Shown here: positions 47,860 through 57,853 of the stretch, piece by piece
Layout: the number at the start of each line of letters is the position of its first letter
Numbering within the stretch: position 1 is the stretch's first letter
Origin: Cryptomeria japonica
Lineage: Eukaryota; Streptophyta; Pinopsida; Cupressales; Cupressaceae
Direction: 5' to 3'
Length of the DNA: 64,000 bases
NCBI RefSeq assembly: GCF_030272615.1
Contig: NC_081414.1
Location: 769,921,653-769,985,652, forward strand
Program-made: the position numbers and the translations under genes
Notes under the pieces: generated by a model
Told to the model about the DNA's origin: nothing
Database searches by the model: none
What the model saw: the letters and a program-made list of their open reading frames with translations, nothing else

Positions 47860-50800
47860 TGTAATGTTTTTCCCTGATTCATCTTTCCATTTTGTGAATC
47901 GATAGATTACGTTGGCATAGCTTAGACTATTTTGTGATGCTTTGACTAGATGTTTATAGATTTATCTATATTTTAGATGCTTCTTTGTGCATATTAGACA
48001 TATCACATTGTGCTAACATCATGATCTCATATGGATGATGACATTTCTAAACTATTGTGATGATGGATTACTCCTTGATGATTGACATGTGTGCTCATTC
48101 CTATGTGTGTATCATGTTTTCTCTATGTTAATTTGATGATATCTTATGATGTACTAACCCTAATTTGTGATTATGATTCTATGTGATGTCTTGACATTAT
48201 ATTGAGTGACTGTCTGTATGAGTAGAGATGATTTCATATCACTCATGGCGATCATGATATGTTGTAACAATTTTCTATCACTTGTCTGTTTATTATGATG
48301 TATATGCATTGTATATGTTATGTTTAGTGTTGATATAGGTTTGTAGGTACGAGACATCAACTCCTCCTGGCTTTACAGGTCTGAGCATATCTTATCCTGA
48401 TGGAAAGTTGATCAGAGATGACATGAGAACCCACCCAATACTCTAGGTTTAAGTTGATTACCCTTCTCAATTCAGAGTCTTGGCGCAAGTTTTTTTTTTG
48501 TATGTAGTGATTTCTTGGATTACTTTATGGTGGTTTGCCTTGTGTAGTGTGGTAATTATTAATTGGCTTAATTATTAATGAATTAATTGACTAAATTGAT
48601 TTATATATAGTTTATTAATGATAGATTAAATTGATAGATTAACATAGTTTATAATAAAAAATTAAATTAATAGTTGATATAAATATTTAAACATTATTGT
48701 GTGATTATTATTATTAATCCTTTGCTTTATATTTAAATTAATGACTTAGTATCACCTTGGGATATCAAGGATTATTTATTGATATTGAGGATTAATTATT
48801 ATTTAATTGATTATTTGTGTATATTTATTTATATCCTTTGATTATTTAATTATTGGGCCTTTATAATTATTTGAGCTCACGATTTTATTAGTTGTTTATA
48901 TTATTAATCTATTTTTATCCTTTTTGGGTTAATTAATAGATTTTCTTTACCTACCCTATTATTATATTGGTTAAATTATTGGGTAAGTTGATTAAATAAT
49001 ATTTTATTATTCTTACCTTGGTTTTTGTGAAAGTTTGGTAAGAAATATATTTTAATTATTTATTTTGATTGGCCAGTGTTTTTGTATAGTTTTGGTTGAT
49101 TTTTTATTTATTTGGCCAGTTGTGATTTTTGCCGAGTTACCATCCAAATTTTCTTCTACAAGATTTGGGGTTTGAAGTTTGAAAATTTCTTGGCTTGAAT
49201 TGTGGATTGCACTTCTTTGAATTCCTTCCATCACTTCTATTTTCTAGGTTGGAGGAATTACGCTTCTATGCAATTTATTTTCAGAAAGATTGATTATTGT
49301 GTATGTTCAGAAAGATTGTTCTCGAGTGGATTTGGGGAAATAAATTTATTATATAGTTTTGTTTGGAATTATTTCATATGTATTTAATATCCTAAGGTTA
49401 AAATTTATAGTTTGGGATAATTATTGGGTTTCGGCTATATATAGCCGTGAAGGTATTTCTGTCGGTGTATGTTGGATTTCCTTTCTATATGTGATTGTGT
49501 TGGATGTGAGTATTTTTTTTTGGATTGGATTCTTTTGTTATGGTTTGGAGGAGTCGCGAGGTTTTTGGTTGTCCCTGTGAGTTAACCCATGTCTCTATCG
49601 AAGATTAGTTTTCTTGGGACTATGATTGTCATTTTGAGGAATTCTTTCCTTATGACTTATTGTTTGAATTTCAGTTTATTTCATTTATTTCCTCTTGTCT
49701 TGGTGTTTCTAATGAGCTCTTATTCGGGTCTTTTCAGTGCTTATCTAATTTTATTTTTCATCCATAAGTTTTCCTAGCCATCTGTGTTCTTAGAACAAAT
49801 GCACGAAATTTGTGTATGCATTGTAGGATTATTTATATGCATTGCACGATTATGTATATGCCTTGCAGGGTTCTGTAAATGCCCTGCAAGATGTGGTAAA
49901 TGTGCTATTATGCGTAGCAGATGCACTGTTCCAGCTCTATTTTATTGATTGATTATTGGTTATTGTAATTATTTGGGTTATATTTAAGTTTACCTTATAG
50001 TCGGGCTCCTTGGTTGTATTCAAATACGATGGTTTCCATGTTGCATGGTATGTGATTGTTTGATTTGTTACCACGGTTTGCTAGGTCTTGTGTGGTTGTG
50101 AGCCCATGGTTATGTTAAATTAATTTCTGTTATGGATTTCTTTGTTGTTACCCTAAGGCCTAGGTGCATGTTAGGGGGAGTGGGCTTCCAAGTGAGTGAT
50201 TGGGATTGTAAGGGGGTAGATAGCCAGGTTACCCGTGATCTAGATCGTCGGTTATCTCATTGGGAGTTTGACTTTGTAATCAAGTGATAACTTAATATTA
50301 TAATTTGGGTTTGGGTAGAATAGTTCATCTTAATAAGATAAGAAATGGTTGTAGGCCCCTCTGCCTTGCCTAGCCATACTGAACCAAGATAGGATTAGGA
50401 AGGTCTTGGTAACCCAGGTAAGCTAATTTTCCTTACTCCATTAAGGTTGAGATGGCTCCGCATGTGCATCTAGGATGGCTAAGATGTGTGCCCAGGTTTC
50501 CATTTGTCGTATGTGATGAAACTCTTTTCCCTACATGTAGGTCCTAGTACCTTGAGCCTTTTTGTGATAGTTGCCTCTAGAGGTTTCATATTGGATATTT
50601 TATGATTTGCATTCTTGCACCTGTTTGTGTTTGTTTTTCCTTTGGTTGTTAGGTGTCAACCTAGATCTAGAGTGTGAGTGGGATCTTGTGCCATCTCCTA
50701 GCACGAGGGGTGGTTCCTTTGGTTCCACATGGTCGGGTGGTTTGATGGCTTCTTCCATTGAGATATTCTTCATTGGATGCTCTTGCGTGGATGTGGATAT

Positions 50801-50939
50801 CTTGTCTATTAAACTATAGATGGATTCTTGTAGTAGATTGATGTATTGATTCATGATGTAACTATAATGTAAATAAGAACTTTGTTCCTTGTTGTAAAGG
50901 ATATTGTATTCATGTAAATGTTAGATTGTATATTAGGAG
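47860..50939 (+). repeat. Right LTR of gypsy-like element, truncated
   Basis: Aligns with 41310-44488. It ends at TATATTAGGAG, where the left LTR continues for about 580 bp more. The next bases, TGTTAAAG, begin different sequence. Confidence 0.87.
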
Positions 50940-52068
50940 TGTTAAAGTAGATTATATTTCTTAGTAGATAGAAATAGAGGTATCTTTTTAATTTTATTGT
51001 CTCACAAATGATGCTCTCACTAATGTATGAATCTTTCAGGTTGCTGCAAGTATAAGGAGAAGATAGTATGTCCACAAAGTATATTGATTCACCAAGTATT
51101 GATAATACTTCAAGTGTTGCTGATTATATCACAAGCATTGTTGAGTATTGAGAATGAGATCAATCTCAAAGGCTTGCACTAATAGATTGTTGTACTTACC
51201 TTTCACCGATCTATCTTGTATTCTATATATATATGAGTGAGGAGACATATCAATGGATAGACATGTCTCCACATGTGTGGAGACATGTCTCTCCAGCGAT
51301 ATGTCCATTCATTAATCATTGCAAACATAATACATACCAATTCATAATTGATAGTTTATAATCCAATAACAAATTGATTCCTAATCGGTATGTTAGAATG
51401 ATGATAACACAAGCATCATTTTATTGATACACATTATTGATTATAATAAAGATCAAGTAGTAAATCAATACACATTATCGGTTATAGCGAAGATCAATGA
51501 AAGTAGTCGACACACAATATCGACTGGGTTTAGATCATGCACGATACTCAATGCAGATCGATTTAAACATAGATTTATACTTGGAAGAATAATAGCAATG
51601 ATGAATGATGTGTGATCAACCATTTGATCATTCAATCAAATTGATGCTTATTCGTAAAATGATTATTTATTCCACATAGAATAAATCAATATAATAATTT
51701 GTGATTTAATATCCATTTATAATTATGTATGTATATTAATATATATAATAATAATAAACTCAATTATTATTATTATGTATATTGATATACATACATACAT
51801 ATAACAAAATCATAAATCATTCTATTGGTGTAATTATCATCTATGGTTATGTTTATCTGACCGAAGCTATCATCATTTACACTCCCTCTTAGCTAGGGAG
51901 GATAAAATCTATCCAAGAGTATAACACAATAGATCCCTTAATTGTGAAGGAAGAAAGATACCTCATCGTGATATGAAGAGATATGGTATAACCAAGAATA
52001 TCAAGTCACATGATATTCACCATATCTCATAAATATCCATATTTATGGTATGTGCACTTGGCATCACG
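50940..52068 (+). other. Unassigned LTR-like insert upstream of ascorbate oxidase copy C
   Basis: Begins TGTTAAAG. It contains a TATATATATAT box near 51212-51224 and a hairpin at 51259-51290, with CGGT/ATCG motifs nearby, which suggests a solo LTR. It ends inside what was intron 1 of copy C. No target duplication is visible. The ORF at 51424-51615 is not convincing. Confidence 0.4.
51259..51290. repeat. Perfect 15-bp-arm palindrome
   Basis: AGACATGTCTCCACA, two spacer bases, then its exact reverse complement. Outer blocks GACATATC (51244-51251) and GATATGTC (51298-51305) extend the pairing with a mismatch gap. Confidence 0.9.
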
Positions 52069-52086
52069 TGTCATGATTTCGTGCAG

Positions 52087-54160
52087 GCGAACATCATTTC
52101 TATAAATGGACAATACTCGGGGCCAACCATCACAGCCAGAGAAGGGGACACCGTTGTTGTCCAGTTAGAAAACTTGATGCCCACTGAAAACGTCGTTATT
52201 CACTGGCATGGCACTCGCCATGTTAGTGATTCGGTTTTTAATCTCATTTGGCGCCCAGTTTAATTGTCACTTTCATTGCAGGGCAGAAAATGAGTAGTGC
52301 AGAAATAACGCTCTGTTGTCGTTTTTCATTGCAGATCGGCACTCCCTGGAACGACGGGACGCCTTCCATATCGGAGTGCGCAATCTACTCAGGCGAAACC
52401 TACGTATATAAGTTCGTTCTGGACAGAGCAAGTTGGAGTCCTTTTGAATGTGAATCTCTTTCAATATGGAATGTGCGCTTCATCTGATAATAATATTGAT
52501 TATGAAAATGTGTTTCACCTGACTCTAATATTGATGATCAATTTGTGAAATCCAGCTGGGGACGTACTTCTATCATGGTCATTATGGCCTACAGAGGTCA
52601 CCTGGGTTTTATGGATCGCTAATAGTGGATGCAGCGGGCAAAGAACCCTTCAACTACGATGGCGAGCTGAACATCGTTTTAAATGACTGGTGGCACAAAA
52701 GCACTTACGAACAGGCCGAGGGCCTCTCTTCCACTCCCTTTCGCTGGGTTGGGGAACCTGAGGTATATCATACATAGGCGACATTGAAGCTTACTAACCA
52801 TTTCAATCTTGACATACGATCTATAGATTATAGCTATCATTTCATGCAATCAAATATAGGTGACATTGAAGCTTAATAATCATTTCAATCTTTACAATTT
52901 TTATTTGTGTGACGCTCTTTACCAGTCGCTGCTGATTGAGGGACGAGGACAATACAATTGTTCAGCAGCAGCTAACAATACTTGCAATGCTACAAACACG
53001 CAGTGCTCGCCTTTTGTCCTGCCTGTGCGATCTGGGAACACATACCGCCTCTGTATTGCAAGTGTGGCATCTCTTTCGTCCCTCAACTTCTTGATCCAGG
53101 TTGGTCAGTTTGACCCAAAATATTTATTGACTAAATCAACCCGCTTCAAAAACTAAACAGTCTTCCCCAACGATATGCAATTGTTTTCGCATGCGGGGCC
53201 GTTTAACTAGTTTTCCCATGTTTCTCATATTTAGTTTTATAGAGGGACACAAGATGACTGTTGTGGAGGGAGACGGGCATTACGTAGAGCCGGTGGAAGT
53301 AGACAACCTAGACGTTTACTCTGGTGAATCCTATTCCATTCTGATAACGGCGAATCAGGACCCTTCTCAAAACTACTGGGCGGATGTGAACGAGAGAGGC
53401 AGGCCGCCCAAGACGCCCACTGGACTGGCCATCCTCAACTATCTTCCTAATCCATCAACGAAACTCCCCACCGCTCCATCTCCCACTAGTCCACTGTGGA
53501 ACGACTTCGCCTACAGCAAAGCTCTGGCTAAGAAAATTGTTGCTTTCAGAGAACGCGAAGAGCCTCCCCCACTTCATTCCAACAGTCAGTTGATCTTTCT
53601 CAACACGCAGAACCAGATCAATGGATACACAAAGTGGGCGATCAACAATATTTCACTGGTGCCTCCTCCGACTCCATACTTGGCTGCCGTGAAATACAAA
53701 ATCAAGCGCGCCTACGATACCACCCCACCTCCGGACGTCTACAGTCGAAGGGAACGGCGTGTACGTCTTCGTATTGAACTCAGTTGTAGATGTGATTCTT
53801 CAGAATGCGAATACTCTGAAAGTCAACAATTCAGAGATCCATCCATGGCATCTGCATGGCCATGATTTCTGGATTCTTGGACATGGAGAGGGCGTGTTCG
53901 ACCCAGTGAAGGACCCTCAAAACTACTATATGGTCAATCCTCCGCTGCGCAACACAGTAGCGGTGTTTCCGTACGGATGGACGGCCATTCGTTTTAAGGC
54001 CGACAATCCAGGAGTATGGGCTTTCCACTGCCATGTGGAGGCCCACTTCTTCATGGGTATGGGAGTGATTTTTGCAGAGGGAATAGAGAAAGTTGGGAAG
54101 TTGACCGCTGCAGCGATGGGATGTGGGCTCTCCAATTATAAAATTCACATGCACAACTGA
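52087..54160 (+). pseudogene. L-ascorbate oxidase copy C, lacking exon 1 and frameshifted
   Basis: Exons: 52087-52221 (HWHG), 52335-52427 (IGTPWNDGTPSISECAIYSG), 52556-52762 (YFYHGHYGLQRSPGFYG), 52926-53099, and 53245-54160 (HPWHLHGHDF, HCHVEAHFFMGMGV, stop). All introns are phase 0. The second uses a GC donor, AGA|GCAAGT, with a normal AG acceptor. Copper-ligand motifs of all three sites are present. Defects: no exon 1 with signal peptide or promoter, because foreign sequence starts about 19 bp upstream of exon 2; and a 47-bp deletion in the last exon near 53745 that shifts the frame before the last two ligand motifs. Otherwise the frame has no stops, so it died recently or was copied late. 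Function in intact form: apoplastic ascorbate oxidation. Confidence 0.93.
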
Positions 54161-54945
54161 GCTCTCTCTTGGAGGAGGAGCGACTTTTTGAAGATACTTC
54201 TATTATTAGTTTTATCATTCCATCATCCATGCACCTTGGCACTGTCCTAGAAAAAATAATATTTCAAATATAAGCCTACACTATCAAGTGTGGGAAGACA
54301 ACATGAAATAAAGAAGTGTCACCCTTTGGAGTGTTTTACCAATAAAATTTATTTTATTTTGCAATGATAGAATATTTTAAATTTTCATTGTTATCACATA
54401 TTATGTTAATTAATAGACAAATATCAAGTCGATCATTTTATTTATTATAAATAGGTGCATTTTTACATTTATTTATATTATATTATTTATTTAAATTAAT
54501 TTTATTTTTGTTGTTTAAATTTATCTATTTTCACCTAATTTTCATCTTGCCCTTTAGTTTTCAATTTTCGTATGACAAATTGTGAATTGTGTGTTGTGAT
54601 GCTCACACAATTCCAAAAGTTCTAGTACTTAATGATTTTTCTAGTTTGTTGGGATTTTACTTTGATTCAAGAACTCCTATCGAAGTCCAATAAACCCTTT
54701 TCCACTAACTTAAGTGCCCATGTTCCTAGCCTCTAAGTCCCAATGACCTTTTATCTTAGCTCAAAAAGTCATCACGGTTCCCAAGGACTTGTATAGCACT
54801 AAGTAAAGAGTTTTAATTTCCTTGTCAGACCCCTACATATAAACTTGAGATTTCAAAAATAATCAAGGATAGTGGTGGGATTTTCAGTTGAATTCTTGCT
54901 GAAAATTTCACTAAAATAGGGAAACCATGAATTTTAATTATCTAG
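54161..54945 (+). repeat. 3' flank of copy C, shared with copy B
   Basis: Collinear with 35958-36643 and then 37312-37411, diverging near 54945. It probably contains the 3' untranslated region (AATAAA near 54243 and 54306). Confidence 0.85.
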
Positions 54946-55536
54946 GGCATGAGTACCTAAATGGGCTTGAATACTCACAACCAAAATAGGAGATACCAAG
55001 TTTTTGATTACAATAAAAATAGGTTTTGAAGGGACCCAAAACTATTTACAACTGGTCAGAACCAAGATAAAACATGAAAACTATAATAGATAAAACCAAA
55101 TGCTACCTAGGGAGAAAAACAGAGAACAAGACAACCTAATGCCAGCAAAAAACCTACAAAAAGGCAGACAAGGGTCCAAGAAGATTAAGCCAAGGTCTTT
55201 AAAGTCTCAACAACCTCTGCCTCCAACTGATTCATATTCTAAGCAACTTTCTAGAAATCTTGGATCTCCTACAGGGTCTTTCCACCTTCCTCTTCAGATT
55301 GGCCTGAATTCTTTTACTAGGACCCAACGAATCTTCCTTGTCTTTTTCCTTTTCAAGATCTATCTCCACCACCAAGTTTCCTTTGTAAAGTTTTTCTATA
55401 TTTGTGACCATGGTCTTCATTGTCTCGGTTTTGGTCTTGATAACACTATGACTATGAGACATGATCGAATGGAGAGAATCTTTTATGCTTTTAATTTTCC
55501 TTTGAAAGGCTGTGATCTTATTCTCATAGTCTTTTT
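54946..55536 (-). other. 3' part of a decayed minus-strand element
   Basis: The minus strand carries a charged, coiled-coil-like stretch (KIEKEKDKEDSLG type) in broken frames at 55470-55230 and then AT-rich tail sequence. It probably continues the ORF upstream at 55537-56733. Nothing on the plus strand is convincing. Confidence 0.45.
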
Positions 55537-56733
55537 TTAGAGTATCCAGGGCTTCAACAGTTTTGGTGAGGCACTAGATAACTGAAAGTTTTTCTTCCTC
55601 GGTCCAGAGATCATTGCCTTTAGAGCCCTGTCTACCCTAAGATCCCTCCCCGCCAGTATCCAACATCTAATAGCTCTTTGTTTTATGTTGAGGTTCTTTA
55701 TCTCACGAAAATCCCACTTCATGATGCGGAAAGTGTCCACCGCCCCATTTCTAGCAATAGCTAAAATGTCATTGGGGTACTCCTTATCTAGGTTGAAAAA
55801 AGGGGAATCTGGGTTCAGGTGAAATGGAAAATGAGGACTATTCTCCCTGTTTGTGAAAGGGTAAGAATTGAACAAGTGCAGGGGAGATTGGGCAATTTCA
55901 TTAGAATTATCTAGTGAGGGATCCTCATAGTCAAGAGCTTTACTGTTAGATAGAGGGTGACCCTTAGACATCTTTTTGACTTCTTTAGTTCTAGGGCTAG
56001 AAGGAAGGGAAATCTTTGATTCTTTAACCTTCCCCTTCCTAGCATGAGAGGGATTAACAAGATTGGCTCTGGTTTTCTTTTTCTCTGGAGGGACAAATCA
56101 ATCATCCTTCATGTTTGTGTTCCAATCAACATCATTGGAGCTATGGCTATCCAACTCCACATCCTTCAAGATGCAAATGAGGGGGGAGTTCGGCTTGGTA
56201 GATTTAGCTTTAAAATGCTCATGGATTAAAAATAGCAAACCCTCATGAAGAATGGGATTAAATAAAGGGCTATCTTTATGCTAAAAAATGCTAGCATTGA
56301 GGGAAGACAAGAGATAAACAAGGAAGGAAACCCTAACCTGGAGCCTAAAATGATTTAGCAGAACAAAATGGTGTTCGTAAGCCATCGAGAATCCACCATC
56401 CATAATCACCCTGAGCACCTCCCTTCATATCACCTTGATCACATTTGCATCATAATAACTTTAATTTTTCTTTACCAAGAGTTTCCTCTCTTTGTCGGTT
56501 TTAGGGAATTTCTTCATCACCGAATCAGAGTATTTTTTGTCTCTATTAAACTTGAGACTCTGAGTCGGGAGTCTAGTGAATTCCGTAATTAGATTTTCGT
56601 CCACCACCATAGTCCTTTGAAATATATTAATTTAATCATCATTCCATCCTCTGGCAAAGGTTTTAGTCACTTTTGGATCTCTGCCGTGCAATTTCTTGAT
56701 GTAGGGTGTAGAATTCCCCTTCTCTAGAATTCT
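55537..56733 (-). pseudogene. Unrecognised element-borne ORF, cut by Copia-3
   Basis: Minus-strand frame from 56733 down to the stop at 55537, about 400 codons with stops near 56285 and 56100. It opens with STPYIKKLHGRDPKVTKTFA, then MVVDENLITEFTRLP, FPKTDKERKLLVKK, MAYEHHFVLLNHFRLQVRVS, HEGLLFLIHEHFKAKS, a Lys/Ser-rich linker, and DILAIARNGAVDTFRIMKWD near the end. I do not recognise a described domain. The early signature resembles that in the second ORF of Copia-2 (16830-16895). The 5' end stops exactly where the Copia-3 LTR begins, so Copia-3 inserted into this gene. Confidence 0.6.
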
Positions 56734-57797
56734 CTATTGGTAATTTGGTATGGGTTTGTCATTGATGTCAACACCTACTAAAACACTAGCACTTTGGAGA
56801 TCCAGTAGCATTTACTGGCAAGCAAGTACCTATTGCACAGTTACTGGTATATGGTTCACCGGTAGGAGATAATGATCACTGGCACTTGAAATGATATGGA
56901 AGACACTTGGTAATATTGAAGACATCATGTGGACATCTTATCTTAATGAATTAATCATTGGTATATTCATATTTGCATATTTGCTTTTACCAGCAAATAG
57001 GTCTAGGGTTACCTAGGGTTACACCGATAGGTTTATCTTTTCCAGATCAGCATGGCACGCTAAGGAAATGATTAATTATTGTTGTAAATGCATTAAGCCG
57101 ACATGTTCAATCGGTTATTGCATTGGATATTATATTGTTTGTAAATTTTTTTTATTGTAATATCTTGTAGAGCCGACCTACTGAAATTGGTCTTAGGTTA
57201 TGGTATAAATGTAAGATCTTATTTGTAAGATCGAATGTGGAATGCGAAAAAAGGATTGTGTGAAGGTATATGCGAGATTAAGTAGAGAAATACACGAAGA
57301 CATCATTTGAAGGTGAAGCTAGGTTTTTGTGAAAGAATATCAGCATTACACCGGTAATGAATCCAACATATGAAGATGCTATTTTGTGCAGTACATTCTT
57401 ATTGGATTTAACCATCCAACTGTAGTCAATGTGACTCCCATTTTGTAATTGAGCAGTGAGCTCTAGGCTGTTGGCCTTTCTACATGTGCAGACCCCATTT
57501 ATGTACACTTACTATCTGCAGTAGTATTATCTGATTGTGGGTAAGGTTTCCCATCGTGGTTTTTCCCCTTATAGGGTTTCCACGTACAAATATTGGTGTC
57601 ATGTGTTGTGGATGACTTTGTGTTTATGTTTCATGCATTAATCTTTACCAGTATAGCAATTAACTGTTAAAACTGTCTACCGGCATACTTAACTGGTTTG
57701 CGGGTATTAAGCATTAAGTTGGTTAAATTGTTTTTGGTTTGAATTTATTTGACAACTGATTCAGCCCCCCCCTCTCAGTTGTCTCCGGGACCTAACA
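56734..57797 (+). repeat. 5' LTR of Copia-3
   Basis: Starts TATTGGTAATTTGG (TG decayed to TA) and ends CCTAACA before ATTGGTATCAGAG. It has a TATAAAT box at 57204-57210 and many ACCGG/CCGGT motifs. Confidence 0.93.
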
Positions 57798-57812
57798 ATT
57801 GGTATCAGAGCT
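57798..57812 (+). other. Primer-binding site of Copia-3
   Basis: ATTGGTATCAGAGCT with an intact TGGTATCAGAGC core complementary to initiator tRNA-Met. Confidence 0.9.
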
Positions 57813-57853
57813 TAGTCCTCTTTTGCAGAAGTTTAACAACTTGAGGAGATCCA

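Larger units (their letters stand above)
41310..50939 (+). mobile_element. Ty3/gypsy-like LTR element with very long LTRs, pol missing
   Basis: A direct repeat of over 3 kb (41310 onward and 47860 onward) starts TGTAGTGTCTCTCCC / TGTAATGTTTTTCCC. The first copy is followed by a tRNA-Met-like primer site at 45070 and a gag gene. The second is preceded by a polypurine run (GACAAGGGGGGGAGGA). The interior is only about 2.8 kb and lacks reverse transcriptase and integrase. It is further replaced in part by a copia-type LTR (46650-47745). LTR divergence in one sampled stretch is about 7 percent. The right LTR breaks off at 50939. Confidence 0.88.

Noticed and set aside
55100-55540. Plus-strand open frame of 146 codons
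   Set aside because: Antisense to the charged minus-strand ORF remnant; composition and neighbours favour the minus strand.
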